Made by a program: the position numbers and the translations under genes. This document shows positions 22,837 through 35,298 of a stretch of 64,000 nucleotides of DNA, one piece after another; position 1 is the stretch's first letter; each line of letters starts with the position of its first letter. Source of the DNA: Phanerochaete sordida (taxonomy: Eukaryota > Basidiomycota > Agaricomycetes > Polyporales > Phanerochaetaceae); the NCBI GenBank assembly GCA_019973155.2, contig BPQB01000008.1, forward strand, positions 248,001 through 312,000, read 5' to 3'. Below the pieces are notes generated by a model. It saw nothing but the letters and a program-made list of their open reading frames with translations, made no database searches and was not told where the DNA came from.

Positions 22837-23871
22837 ATGTCCGTCGTCCTCGAGCCCATCGCCGAGTTCTACCGCGTCGTGCTCAACCCCATGCAGCCCT
22901 TCACCGGCCTCGCCGGCATGCCCGTCAGCCTGCTCGACATCGCCGCCTGCTTCCGCCTCTGCATGGCCCTGCGCCAGATACGCGAGGGCCTCCGCGCGAA
23001 GCACGACGAGCGCGTCGCTGCCGGCGTCGAGGTCCGCAAGGTCGAAGAGCGCTCCTTCGTCCGCGAGGCCCTTGCCACGCTCGTTGTCGTATACGGCGGA
23101 GAGGCCATCACTGGTGTGTAGCCCGCCACGCTCCCGAGGCGCACGCTGACGAGGCTCCAGCGCCCTACCTCCAAGAGATCCCGTCATTCATGGTCTCAGG
23201 CGCATTCCCGCTGCTCTATGTCGTGATGCAGGCTTGGGTCGAGGTCATGCAGAACGTCCCGCCGATGAGCCTCGGCAGCGAGCTCCCGCTCGCGCTTGTC
23301 GATGGCATGACGCGCGCGTATCTCCTCTGCAGTCTCATACCGCCTGCAGTCGTCGGGCACTCGTCAGCTGCTATCTCAGAGTCGCCGTGGACTTTGCTTC
23401 TCTCGTCTTTGGTATGTGTACCCCTCTGTGCGACATGCTTCCGCTAACTTATGGATGTCGCAGATCGTAGCCAATGGCGGCTTCCTTCTCATCAATATGT
23501 TCAACCTCCTGCACCCCTACGAAATCTTCCTTTCGACTCCGCCCGAGCTGCAGCCCTACGGCTGGACGACGACGGACATTTGGATTGCCCCTCTCATCAC
23601 CGGCCTCTACGCGACGCTCACGCACGCGCAGCCGTACTGGTCCGCCCTCCACTACTCTGCGCTGGGCTGGACAGGCGCGGTCTCCGTCGGCGAGAACGGC
23701 GTCGCGAGCATCGCAGCCGTCGACCCCGAGATCGCACGCGCAGCCTGCGCAGTCATACTCGCTGGCGTGTTCTCGGTGCGGACCTACAAGAACTTTGCTG
23801 CTGTCGGCGCACAGAAGAAGCCGCAGAAGGCATCCGTGTCGGCGCCCTCGGAGAAGGTCAAGACCCAGTAG
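22837..23871 (+). CDS. unrecognised seven-segment membrane protein
   Basis: Not recognised. Three exons (introns near 23115 and 23412) give about 300 residues from the ATG at 22837 to TAG at 23869-23871. I see about seven hydrophobic segments: VSLLDIAACFRLCMAL, ALATLVVVYGGEAI, MVSGAFPLLYVVMQAW, VDGMTRAYLLCSLIPPAV, LLLSSLIVANGGFLLINMF, IWIAPLITGLYATL and ACAVILAGVFSVRTY. The C-terminal tail is Lys- and Ser-rich. Glycines within several segments and the seven-segment count recall TRIC-type intracellular cation channels, but the resemblance is weak and is only a guess. Frame, splice sites and codon use all support a real gene. Confidence 0.75.
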
Positions 23872-24073
23872 AGGAGATTACAGGGCCCGAAGTGGAGAGC
23901 GATGCTACTCACGATTTACGACTCATGACCTTACATCGGATCCTGGAATGTACTCTTATCTCGTTTTATATTGATACTGAAGACTTGTTTTGCTTCAACG
24001 ATTGGAGGCGCAGCGCATCTTATCGGCTTTTCATCACCACTAATTCTTGTAATTTCAGGACAGTCACTGATGC

Positions 24074-25740
24074 CTAAGCATACACTCCGCGCTGCTTCAG
24101 CATCAGCTCTGCCTGCAACACGTCCTCGCCCAGCTTATAGCTGTTCACGTAGTCAAGGGCTCCTGTCAAATCCTTCCGAATCCCCTCAATAGTGAACCCG
24201 CTCGGACCACAGCCGTCGCGAATCTTGCCCGCCTCCGTCGACTCATCCCACACTCGCTGCGAGCGCGGCCGACGAAGTTCGTCATACACCTTCAGCACGT
24301 CCTGGGTATACCCGTCAGCACCCCACCAGCCCAGGCAAGGATAAACTACGCGCCTCGACGTTCGCTGGCGTGGTCTGTGCGTGGCTCAACAGCTGCGCGA
24401 GCAAGTAAGCGTCCTCGATGCCCTGCCCTGCACCCGCATACAGGTGCGGCAACATCGCATGCGCCTGCACGCAAAGAAATCTCTTATCAGCACTCGGACC
24501 CCCACAGCACGCCAGTACGCACCGCGTCCCCGAGCAGCGCGACGCGCCCGCGCGCGTACGTCGGCAGGTGCGGGTACACGGTGTTGATACGCCAGCGGTT
24601 CGGCTTCGCGATGCAGCCCAACACGGCGCGGATGTTGCTGCCATAGTCCGCGAAGGCGGCGAGCAGCTCTGCGGTGTCGACGACCTCGAGCGACGGCAGC
24701 GCCGCGTCGTGTTTCGTGCTCGGGTGCCCGATTGGAACGTCGTATGTCGCGGTGAAGGCCGCGATGTTGATCTACCAATGTGCTGAGCGGTCACACGAAG
24801 AGGGCGAGAGGTTGGTAACCCACTACCGCGCCCTTTTGGATGGGATAGATGACGATGTGCTGCGTTTCCGGGACACCTCAACCATAAATCCCAACCCTAG
24901 AGGCATCGAACGCACCTTCCCATGCCCGAGGCACACCATCGGATAGCTCCAGAAGCTCGTGTCGACGCCCCGCGCCGCGGCGCCCTCGCGCGTCACGAGC
25001 CCGCGGTAACACAGCGTGTCCCCGAACGACACCGCCGCCCCGGGCGGCGCGCCCGTGACGAGGCCGCGCTGCGCACACTTCATGCCGTTCGCGAGGAGCA
25101 CGACGTCCGCCTGTGCGCTCGAGCCGTCCGCGAAGCGGAGCGTGTGGCGCGCGCCGGGGCCGGCGGCGACGTAGACGCACCGCTTGCCGAGGTGCACGCA
25201 CGCGGGGTCGACGTGCGCCGTGAGCGCGTCGAGGAAGGCCGTGCGGTGCACCGACGCGCCGTACTCCGCGGGGGTCAGCGGCATCTGCGTCCCAGTCAGG
25301 CTCGCCACCAGGGTGTGGACAGTGCCGGCGAGGCAGCGCACCGTGAAGATCTCCCTGTGCCCCTCGGCGCCGAAGACGTAGCGGAAGCCGCGGATGTTGG
25401 GGCGCCCGGGCTCTGCGGTGTGCGCGAGGATGTCGTCGTATGCGCCGAGCTCGCGCATGATCTGCAGGACGTTCGCACCTTCGCGGCCGTGCGGGTCAGC
25501 ATTCCATCTGTGGCGCATGGCAGGTGGGCTCACCCAGCCCGATGCCTGCGCCGATCTCCCCGAGCTGTTCCTGCGCAAATATTCAGGGAATATGCAGATA
25601 ATGCTGACACGGAAACTGCGCACCCTGGCCTCGTACACATGCGCCTTCACGCCCCTCTTGTTGAGCGCAGCGGCACAGGTGAGGCCGCAGACTCCGCCGC
25701 CGATGATGGCGATGTCGAGATTCGCTCGCGTGTCTGCCAT
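24074..25740 (-). CDS. FAD-dependent monooxygenase (salicylate hydroxylase-like)
   Basis: Class A flavoprotein monooxygenase: FAD- and NAD(P)H-dependent hydroxylation of an aromatic or similar small substrate, probably in the cytosol. ATG at 25740 gives MADTRANLDIAIIGGGVCGL, the FAD-binding GxGxxG motif, followed by EIGAGIGLG after an intron. The middle part includes AQADVVLLANGMKCAQRG and CYRGLVT. The second FAD motif, after an intron with a GTGCGT donor, reads RVALLGDAAHAMLPHLYAGA, then GQGIEDAYLLAQLL. The C-terminus ends ELMLKQRGVYA with the stop at 24074-24076. Six or so introns. The neighbours give no pathway clue, so the substrate is unknown. Confidence 0.88.
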
Positions 25741-25805
25741 GGTGTACACTCTTCAGGTCGTTGACCTGCTTGTTAGACACAGCTCGCTCTGAGGACGATA
25801 CGGTC

Positions 25806-25816
25806 TATATATATAT
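25806..25816 (-). promoter_or_regulatory. TATA box candidate for the FAD monooxygenase
   Basis: An uninterrupted TA run, TATATATATAT, 66-76 bases upstream of the ATG at 25740. Confidence 0.5.
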
Positions 25817-26346
25817 GGTCTCGCCATGTTTTTTTGTGCGCGTGAGCCTCAGACTTGTTGTTTCAAAGGTGGGAGTTATCGCGCTCGGCGTGTGTCTGCG
25901 TTTCAGCTTCTGCCCACCCGTCGAGACACGTCGTCGAAGATGCTATCTACGAGCACAGCGATGAAACCCTCTTAGATCTAAGATCAGGTCTCTGAGCAGG
26001 GTAGCGATGAGATAAACTGCTTATAATTTGCTTTGCCTCGGAACAGTTTTTGTGCTGCCATGTATAGAGCATTCTCCAGGCAGCGTGCAGGCTAGTCAGG
26101 CGATCGACGGACAATTTCATTTCGTACGTGTGACATTAGAATTACTAGACAACGTCGAAAGCTGGCGACATGCAGAATGACTGAGCGTCACTGTTGTCGT
26201 GGGCTAGAGGCATGAGAGGACGGGAATCATTACGGGACTACAGGTGAATAGCGTTCGTGGCGAACATGACGGGTCGTAAGGTATGCTAGAGTGCGTGTGC
26301 AGGGATATCTGGCTGTTGTACAGGTATAGGGGCGGCGACGGGTTTG
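25817..26346. other. intergenic, upstream of monooxygenase and 3' of ATPase
   Basis: About 530 bases without a supported coding frame; moderately AT-rich. Confidence 0.5.
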
Positions 26347-29300
26347 TCAAGGCCCGCCTCGCGTGTGTGAAGCGTTCGTTAGTGTTTCGAGCGCATACTC
26401 ATTGTACGCATCGTCGGGACTACAGAGAGACATCGTCAGGGTGCCATTCGAGCAGGAAGAGAGGAATAACACATACACATCATCAACCCCTTGATATCTT
26501 TCACCCGCGCGTTTTCCACGCTCTTGCGCATCAGGACGACACGGAAACTCGCCCAGGCGAGGAGCAAGCAGCCGAACGCGACGGGGATGAGCCAGTACAG
26601 CGGCGATAGCTTGTCGGTGCCTCCGAAGACGACGTGGAGCGGCGGGGTATAGATGATGAACATGCCAAGGCAGGCACCAGCGATGATACCAGCAAAGTTG
26701 TAGTAATTTCCGACAATGTTGCGGCCGAAGGGGAACGAGAACTTGGCCTTGACGGCGAAGACGTTGAAGCACTGGATGATGAAGACGGAGAGGTAGACAA
26801 TGGACTGCGCCTGTGCGAGCGCATCGATCTGTTTGGATGCGCTGATCGCTTGGCCGCGACCGTTCACGAAGTCCGCGCTCGACTTCTCGAAGTATTCTAG
26901 AGGGAGTGATCAGCGCGAGGATCATGACGACTGCAACGCGGGGTACGTACGACCGTTGAGCTGAGCCTTGCGCAGATCGCTCGGAGAAAAGCCGTTCTTC
27001 CAGAAGACGACAAAGTAGGCGACCAAACTAGAGGGCGAGATGAATTAATGATTTGCAGGTACGACGTCGCGAGTATCACGTACGCTCCAACCATCTCGAT
27101 GAGTCCGGCTTCCAGGTATGCGTAGCTGAGCAGCTTGGCGTCGACCAGGGTCTCGTCGTCGGTGCGCTCGAAGCGATCTTCCCAGAAGGTACGGGTGAAC
27201 GGCGCCTGCACCTTTGTCCTCCAGACGGACATCTTGGACGGCGGGATAACCTCGTTCGTCTCCGGGTCACGGAGCAACGTTTTGGTGCGACGCAGCGCCT
27301 TCTTCTTGCGAGTCAGGATGGAGCGGTTGTTGACTAGACCGTCTCAGGTGAGCAGATACCGATGTGCAACGAGCGGATTCTACGTACCGGGCTTCCGGGG
27401 AGACATTCTCATCAGACCGTCAGCCGTTTCCGGCTTGTCCCATGCGAATGAAAGCTGTATTCATGCTTAGCGGGGCTGTTCGGAGACTCGGCATGTGTAA
27501 CTCACTGCAACGAAAAGCTCGAACCCGAGATCTACGAGGGTTTGTCAGGGTCCGCTGAGGCTCGGCAGATACGGCTACGTACCGATAACCAAGATAAGAA
27601 TAGCTGACAAGGGGAGGGGGATGGGGACAACGACATCTGCATCGTTCGGGTCCGATTAGCAGCCGGCGCGTACCAAGGAAACGGTAACTCACAGAGCAGC
27701 TGCGGAATAACCTCCGGTGTGCTGTGGGAGATGGTGTACTGGATTGAACGCTTAAGGTTGACGAAGATCTGACGTCCTTCAGCCACACCCTCTGCGGAAA
27801 TTGTTAGCGTTCGTCCATGTATCAAATTCAAAGACAGATAGATACGCACTGACGGTGGAGGCAAAATTGTCATCTGAGAACATACGATTAGCTTAGGATA
27901 GAAACACAAGCGAAAGACAGTACCGAGCAGGATCATGTTCGCTGCCTCTTTGGAGACATCTGAACCTGAGATGTTCATGGCGATACCGAGGTCGGCCTGG
28001 GGTTTTCGGTCAGAAGCATGTCGTACTGCGCAGCAGGCACAAACGTACCTTCTTCAGAGCAGGAGAGTCATTCACACCATCGCCGGTACTACGCTTGCGT
28101 GAGCCTTAGAGAACAAGCTAGGAAGAGCGAATAACGTACACTCCGACAATGTGGCCGAGGGCCTGAGCACGTTTGACTGTACGGCCCGCGCGTCAGAGCT
28201 CCGCCTGAGCGTGCAGGATAAAGACTAGCTTACCGATCTCGAGCTTGTGCTGGGGCGAAGTACGCGCGAAGACGATCTCCTGTTTAGCAAAGACTGCAGA
28301 TCGTTCAGATAAGGGGATACTCCGGAGCGGATGCCGCTGATCACTCACTCTGGTCCCACTGCCAGCCCTGAAGGCCGTCAATTTCGTCACCGTGCACGAC
28401 GACCGCGTCGACCTCATCCTCGTAGATCTCCTCGACCGGGCGGCCTGTCTTCTTGCTGAGCGTCTCCTTGGTGTCGCCCAGGATAAGGTTAATCTTGCGC
28501 GCGATGGCCTCCGCCGTCTTCGGGTGGTCGCCAGTGACCATCATGACCTTAATGCCAGCGAGACGGAGCGTGCCGATGGCCTCCCGCACACCGTGCTTGG
28601 GCGGGTCCTCAAGCGATGTCAGGCCGACGAAGCAATATTCAGTGCTCGGGTACTGTCCATCAGTCTTGGTAAATGCAGTCGTCTGATCATAGTCGGGAGA
28701 AGGCAGAAGACGTTGGGCGCATGCGATAACACGGTGTCCGCGAGAAGCCATGTACTGCACGGAAAATCAGCATGCTACGCGGAGCATTTGCAGCTGTGAC
28801 TGACGTTGTAGGCCTCATCATACTCTTTCTGGAAGTCGTCCGTGATCGGGAGCAGCTGGCCGTCCTTGAGGTACGTGGAGCACTTGGCGAGAACGCGCTC
28901 GGGCGCGCCCTTGATGTACGCAGTGAGCACACCTGAGCTATGGGCCTTGTCGAGCTGTACAGAGACCGGGTAAGGGCCAGCGCTCGCAGAAAAATGACGC
29001 CATGCACGCACAATGACGAGAGCCCACTTGTTCGTCGAGTTGAACGGGATCTCGAAGACTTTGGGGTGCTTCTTCTGATGCTCGTCGAAGTCTGGGAGGT
29101 ACCGCCCGGCGAAACGAATAAGGCCAGTCTCCGTAGCATCACCGAGGATAGCACGCTCTTCGAAAGGAACGTCCGTCCTGTCGAACTTCACACGCGAGTT
29201 GAGGGCTGCGATGTCCACGGTCTCGCGCATGCCGGGCGCGTCGATGGAGAATGGTGTCGTGTCCGCGCTGTCATTGTTGGACTGTCGCATGGAGGTAAGC

Positions 29301-31295
29301 AACGTGCATTCGGGAGAAGAGGGTCGCATACCTGGAAGGCCGAGTACATCTTCTCACCGCTCCAGATGTTGGTCACCTTCCCGCCACTGTTCAGCCACTA
29401 TCTTTGGGACATCGCTTACAGAAGCGTACCGTCATCTGGTTCCTGGTCAACGTTCCCGTCTTATCGGTAGCGAGAAGGGTCAACTGCAGGGGAGAGTCAA
29501 TGCGACAGGTCGATATCCAATTCCTAAGTGACTGACCGAGCCAAGTGTCTCGACACCCTGCAAGTCTTTTACCAAGACATTCTGGGCAGCCATGCGCTTC
29601 GCTGCGATGGACAGCAGCAGGGTCACGACCGAGGGCAGTCCTTCCGGCACGAACGCGACGAGAATTCTGGGGTTCCGATGAGAGCGCGTCGCGAATAGGG
29701 AGGACATACACTCACGAGACCGCGAAAGTGACCGTCTGGGTCGCCTTTCCCTTGTACGCGGTAGTAATGCCGACGACGAAGAACACGATGGCGAAAAGAA
29801 TGGCAATGCCGGACACCATCATGACGAATCGGCCGCTGCGAGCGCGACCGTACAGGGTGAGCAAAAATTCCGGAACGTTTGCGGGAAAGAGTCTCTCACA
29901 TTTCCTTCGACAGTGGACTCTCGTTTCCGGACTCGCCTCCAGTCAGGGCCGCAATTTGACCTATGGCAGGGTCATCAAGAGGTGCGGGGGCAGGAGGGCA
30001 AAGGTTATCTTACCGATGAGAGTGTGGTCACCCGTGCGGACGACGACTGTATGAGTGCGACGAGTAAAGATCAAGGGTTGCGCTAGATGTACCGCAGTTA
30101 CTCACCGCCCCAGCCTTCGCCATTGACCACGAGCGTTGAGTTGAAGATCTACGAACACTTGTCAAGATGAGGACGCGATGGCGAGCATAGTTGTGCGTAC
30201 GAGGTTCTCCGCCTCCACAGGCCGCACTTTGGCACCATCCGGCAGCGCGAGGCGTTCTTGCGGTTCAGACTCTCCGGTCAAGCTGCTGTTGTCAACCTTG
30301 AGGTCCGTAGCCGCGAACAACACGAGGTCGGCGGGCGTCTTATCGCCTACGCGCTAAACATAACGTGGGCCGCGGTCAGAACACATGAGCGCGCGATGCA
30401 TGTCAATGCACGTACCACCAGGACGATGTCGCCCTTAACGAGGTCGGCGGCGGGGATAGAGGTCAGGGTGCCATCACGGACGATTCGGCACGAAGGTGGG
30501 ATCATCGCCAGAAAAGAAGCCAAGATGGCCTCGGACTTCTGGAGTTGATAGAATTCGATGAACGCGTTAAGGAAAGCGACAGCAATAAGGATTCCACCGA
30601 GATACGTGTTCGCGAAGCTGTCCTGTACGTGGCATGTGAGCGGCCCAAGCACCCCTGCGGTCCGACAGTGGCACTGACCTTGAAATCGATGCCGAGCAGC
30701 ACATACTCCAAGATGCCGGCGAAGATCAGCAGGATGTTGAACATGGTCAACAGGCAGTCGAAGTACTGATAGGCAGTAATTTACGATCGGTCAATCGACG
30801 CACCCAGACAAGCGGAGGATAGCAGCGTACCTTCCGCAGGGCCGACTTCTTCTTGGGCGGCGTGAGGACGTTCGGCCCATCGCGTGCGAGCCGTGCCTTC
30901 GCGTCCTCTGACGTGAGACCGTACGATGAGCTCGGATCCTTTGTGTCGATGGCCGTCTCCAGCGTCTTGGAGAGCTCGGGGAACGCCAGGCGGTGTTCAT
31001 AGAGGTCGACGTTGTCGAGGTCGGACGATTCGCCCTTCTTGCCCTGGACCTTCTGCTGGCCGAGGTGCTCGTAGCCGGCGGCGGCGAGCTCCTTGTCCTC
31101 CTTGGTCATCTCGCGCTTCATCTCCACCCCACGCGGGCGGAGGTGGCCGTGGTGGATTTTTTCCTCGCTGATGTCGGCATTGTCGTGTTGGTCAAAGGCA
31201 ACCGTACGCGTCGCGGCCAGCGCCTCGTCCTCAGAGAAGGTAGGGGACTGGGGGATAGGGGACTTTTCGACGGTGGAGCTGTGGTCGGCGTCCAT
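26347..31295 (-). CDS. type IIC (Na+/K+-ATPase alpha-like) P-type cation ATPase
   Basis: P-type pump of about 1,090 residues in many exons. The N-terminus carries the IIC signature [18 protein letters not shown]. The actuator motif is SLTGESEPQ and the phosphorylation site is [13 protein letters not shown]. Nucleotide-binding features include [15 protein letters not shown] and, as in animal Na+/K+ and H+/K+ pumps, [10 protein letters not shown]. The hinge is [20 protein letters not shown]. Cation-site helices read [12 protein letters not shown] (M4), [15 protein letters not shown] (M5) and [21 protein letters not shown] (M6). M6 keeps the Asp of the animal IDLGTD motif but has Glu where animals have the second Asp. 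The last splice gives [17 protein letters not shown] and a stop at 26347-26349. Transported ion and location are not proven; no beta subunit gene is nearby. Confidence 0.92.
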
Positions 31296-33850
31296 GCTGA
31301 GAGAACCGACAGCAATGCGAGGGGGTGGCTCGACCTGGGGGCAAGGAGCAATGGCCGTCCGCCCTGGTATAAATCCATTGCGGTTAGTTCGTCCAGACTC
31401 CGCTTGCTCTGAGAAAGAGAAAAGCGCGGAAAATTGTGAACAAGGGTCTTATCAAAAGTGCAGATCCCACATGCGCGGCTGGATTGGGCATGGATAACAC
31501 CAGCGTCCGCGCAAAGAATCGAGCGGACGAACAGCCAAAAGCCCTCAAGTCCTCTTCATCTGCCTCAGTTGCCATAAATAGTATCCCACGTGGTGCGGGT
31601 CGCGCTGGCCCAACCTTGCGGGCAGACTCTTCCATCATCCGCCCCTCGAAATTTCGTCGCGAGGTCTGGCCATCTGGGTCGTCATCTTCAGAGCCCGAAC
31701 AGTCCAGGGCTGCGCATGCGCCCGGGGAGAAGCCACGGGCCCTGACGCCGCTAACAAACCTCCGACGTTCCTCGCGCGGTCGCGTCGGAGTGGGCCCGTG
31801 GACGTAAAGACGGCACGCCCAGCGTGATCTGCAGGAATGGGAGCACGGTGAGCTTGCACTATCAGCCTGCGAAAACGGGGGTGGCCTGCCTTGTCTGCAT
31901 CAGGAACCACTACCCCTCCAGCGCGAGATGCATTACACCGCGGGTAGTACGCGTGGAAGCGACACCAGACAAGCGAACCACCTGCAGCAAAGCACAGGAG
32001 CTCGCCAGTCATGGGGTGGCACCACCTGAGGACCGTTGGGGCTGGGAGAGACCGGCGATTTAGGATGGAGCCTCGAAGATAGTCGAGACGTCGCGCGAAC
32101 TCTACCGCGCGTCCGATACCAATCGCATCATGCCAGGTAAGGTGGACGTTTCCAGGGATATCTATCGATGTCTTCCGTTCGACGGAAAGTGGTGAATAGC
32201 AAGCGCATGATAGACGTCGCAAGATGAAGGTGAGAGTGCACCATGCCCACGATGGTAAACGTCAACCTCGCCTCCGGGCGCCTGGGCGTCACGAGTCGGG
32301 ATGTTGTTCATTTTAGAAGGCCGTGTCCGTCTACGGCCACATCGACGGTGTATTGAGCGCAATCCGCAGCATGCACCGAGGAACACGCAGAGAAGCTCGT
32401 TCCGACGGCTCCATGTGCGGTATGCCCGTGTAGATGATAGGTTGCCAAACGCGACAGATATCCCACGATGTCTTCGCTAAACGACAGTAAGATTTTTATA
32501 TTCATCAAATCGCCTGGCGGACTTACCGGGATTTCTTTTGCTCGAGAGCAAGCTCGAAGAGTCCAGCGGGTCAATCTCGCGAGCCAGATTTGGAGCTGCT
32601 CGAGGCAAAGCTGAGCTTGAGCCTCGACCCACGCTAGACATGTGCGAGGAAGCATAAAAATCCCTGTGAGAATCGATGGCACACTACTTACCGTTTTCAA
32701 TGCAGAGCCAGACAGCGGCACTTCGCTGACAGCGAGTCTTGTCAAGACCGCATAGATGTAGGCGACTATCGCATCCTGTGACCGAGTCCAAGTCAATACT
32801 TCAAGCTCGAAGGCGTAACTTGGTCTGTGCCTTACAAGGCCACTGATGACTATTATCATACACGGACCTCTTGCTGACGGGTGTGCCAATAGGGCGTAGG
32901 CTTGGCGCAACACTGGATCCCGACAAGTCACTCGTCGTCCGCGAGAGCAAGTGCCAACAGGGATCGATGTGCGTGCGATAGCTTGGGGCCAATAAGTTGG
33001 GTATGGGGCCATGGCCATCATGTCCACCAAACAGCCCATCGTGGCCTATCGTGGCAGGCTCTTGAAGTCACTACGGGCAGGGCGTCGAGGTTTCCCCGCC
33101 CTCATGGGCAGCTATCACGCTTGGTGACATTGTGAGTACGCCTACGGATTGAAAATACCTGATCTACTCACGATGTTGAAGTTTGGGATGGGGCGCATGC
33201 ACAAGTTTCAGGTTACAGGTTGCTGGTGACTCCAGCAAGGCGCAGCGGCTGCTAGGGAGTCAACCTCAAGTCATCCCAGAAGTCATGGCGAGGACAGTCG
33301 AGATTCTCTGCCTTGAGAGAACTAAGAATGCGAGGAGGGTACATATCATGGCCATGGTACCGTAAAGAGTGGTAACTCCGAAGAAACCGATCTTGAATCG
33401 AAGTTATGGTCGTTGATAAGTATGAGGTCAATAACTTTTGCTTACCCATGGCTTACCGCAACTTGACAGCGGCCGCAGAGCGCTCAGTAAGTAATGTGAG
33501 TTACCTCAGATTAATGTCGTCAGCCCGCAAGTTCAGAAGGCCGTGGCTACTCACACATGGAGTCTTTTCGCACGTTTCAATCATCAAGTAAAATATATCT
33601 GGACGTCAGAGCTTGAGAGCCCTTAGAAAGTGTCATAATTCACAGCGGTGGGGGAGAGCGTCTGCATCATCTTGATCTTATCTTATCTTTCGCCCGGATG
33701 CAATTGCCGGTCATCTCCCACAGGCGCCTCCTTGCCCCCACTCTGCATGGGTTCGACCTCTACCACGACCATCTCACGACCACTACCTGTAATTTTAGAA
33801 CAACGACGAGTACACGACCTCCTCCTTCTACCACGAACCTTGCGGTTATA
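31296..33850. other. gene-poor stretch with an unassigned spliced frame
   Basis: 31296-32300 holds the ATPase promoter and no other gene that I can support. 32300-33450 is described separately as a possible gene on the minus strand. 33460-33850 is the 5' flank of the single-pass membrane protein gene, with CT-rich sequence near 33660-33840. Confidence 0.45.
32440..33449 (-). other. possible spliced gene or gene remnant, unassigned
   Basis: Several exon-like blocks on the minus strand have proper splice signals but I cannot chain them into one frame. A block near 33260-33380 reads MAMICTLLAFLVLSRQRIS, a convincing membrane segment. One near 32695-32780 reads DAIVAYIYAVLTRLAVS before a GTAAGT donor. 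One at 32530-32670, after a TTCTCACAG acceptor and before another GTAAGT, can be read as the Ser-rich tail-like SSVGRGSSSALPRAAPN. The layout resembles fungal multi-pass proteins with Ser-rich tails. The lack of a continuous model suggests a decayed gene, or exons that I missed. Confidence 0.25.
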
Positions 33851-34614
33851 ATGACAGGGCTCAGCAGGAGGGAAGCGTCCACAGTGAGAGCTCTCGTGAT
33901 CTGTACCTCATCCTAGGCAGTAATGCGCTACCCCAGGTTTTGCCCCGTGATTCAGATGGCATACCAGAGATTGGCGGCTCTTCTGCGGGCTTCATTATCC
34001 TGGTTGTTGTCCTCGCGGCCATCTTCATCCTCTGCAGTATAGGCGTCTTCTTCCTCCTGCGCTCGCACCGAGAAGACCCTTACGAGCGCCATGCTCGCCG
34101 CGTTCTCTCCGGTCGGCGGGAAGACATCACTTACCAGATGCCGCTCGGGCCTCCGGGGCTCAAGGAGAAGTTCAAAAGCCTCTTTCGAATGCGAGGTGGC
34201 GGGGGTTGGGTTAGAGCGAGCTCGGGGGACGACGAGTGGGACGCTTCGGACCCAGAGGCCCGTGGCCGGCCGTACGACCCGCCGAGCGGACATCGCGCCG
34301 GGGACTCGCGCTGGGGCTCGGATTCGCAAGCGACCCTGTCGAAGAGCAACTTTGGGGTGCACAAGAGCGACACCCTGGAGTCCATCGAGCTCTCCGCGCC
34401 CGCACTCAAGAACGTCACTCTCCCCACGTTGTCGTATTCAGACCCATACTCGTCACCACCGCCCCCTATGGAGGGATCCGTGCGCAGCACTGGCCTCGAG
34501 TCGCCAAGACAGCAAGGCATCGGTAAGGATCCTTCGTATAGCGGGCTCCCGCTCCCAACGGACCGAGCACCTCCGACCTTCGAAAATGGGACCAGGTTCA
34601 AGGAGAGTCTCTGA
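33851..34614 (+). CDS. hypothetical single-pass membrane protein
   Basis: Not recognised as a known family. Exon 1 (ATG at 33851, MTGLSRREAST) joins the main exon at about 33936 (VLPRDSDGIPEIGG) through a GTGAGA...CCCCAG intron. One strong membrane segment follows (AGFIILVVVLAAIFILCSIG), then basic residues (LLRSHREDPYERHARR), which predicts a cytosolic C-terminus. The tail of about 180 residues is polar and Ser/Pro/Gly-rich and looks disordered. The stop is TGA at 34612-34614. No signal peptide is seen, so the N-terminus is short and probably outside. The architecture resembles small fungal plasma-membrane proteins, but no function is claimed. Confidence 0.7.
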
Positions 34615-35298
34615 TCGATGACCGTATGACCATTTTGTTTCCCGTTCACGTCTGCTGCCTCTTGCTGATATTGAGTTGTATCGTTATCGCCTCCACGCAT
34701 GCACAGTTGTATTCGTAGACCACGGTTACATTGTTGTAATGATAGTCTCCCCTTGTACCACCCGTTCCATCTCTTCATCTTCAGTCTTAGTTACCCTGGA
34801 TGTATTCAGAATATTCCATTAGTCCTTGCTCAGTCCGATGTACAGCCGCGGTCCAGCGTATCAAATATCTTCGAATTTATTGCTAGTTAACCATGAACAT
34901 AGAGTAGCGGGCTGTTTAACGGACTATGCAGAAGCGGGTATTGGCATGACAGTCCGTGAAGGAAGACATGATGTGTCGTAAGATACACGTTAAGAAGCTA
35001 TATAAGACGTTCCATAAGCTTTTTGGCAAGGCGTGGAAAACTATAGGATACAACGAGCTCATCAAGGGTCGTGAACATCGTTAGGGTACGCTACATGGAG
35101 AATTGAGTCGAGCACGGCGGCCGACACTGTACATACATCATATGAGTCCAGGAGTCCACGCAATTTTGTGCAGATGGAAGAGAGGGGGTATCGTGCGCGC
35201 GCCCGAGAGGCGGGCGGGCGAGTCGAGGACGGTGTCCACATTCTATACAGGATGAGCGGCGACAAGGCCGTACAGGGCCCAAGTGGCGAGCAAGGCGA
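34615..35298. other. convergent 3' flanks
   Basis: About 680 bases, AT-richer, between the 3' ends of the membrane protein gene and the HMG-box gene. No gene seen. Confidence 0.5.

Noticed and set aside
32308..33039. 243-codon open frame on the minus strand
   Set aside because: It reads through two clear GTAAGT...AG introns and mixes exon and intron sequence, so it is not a single-exon gene.
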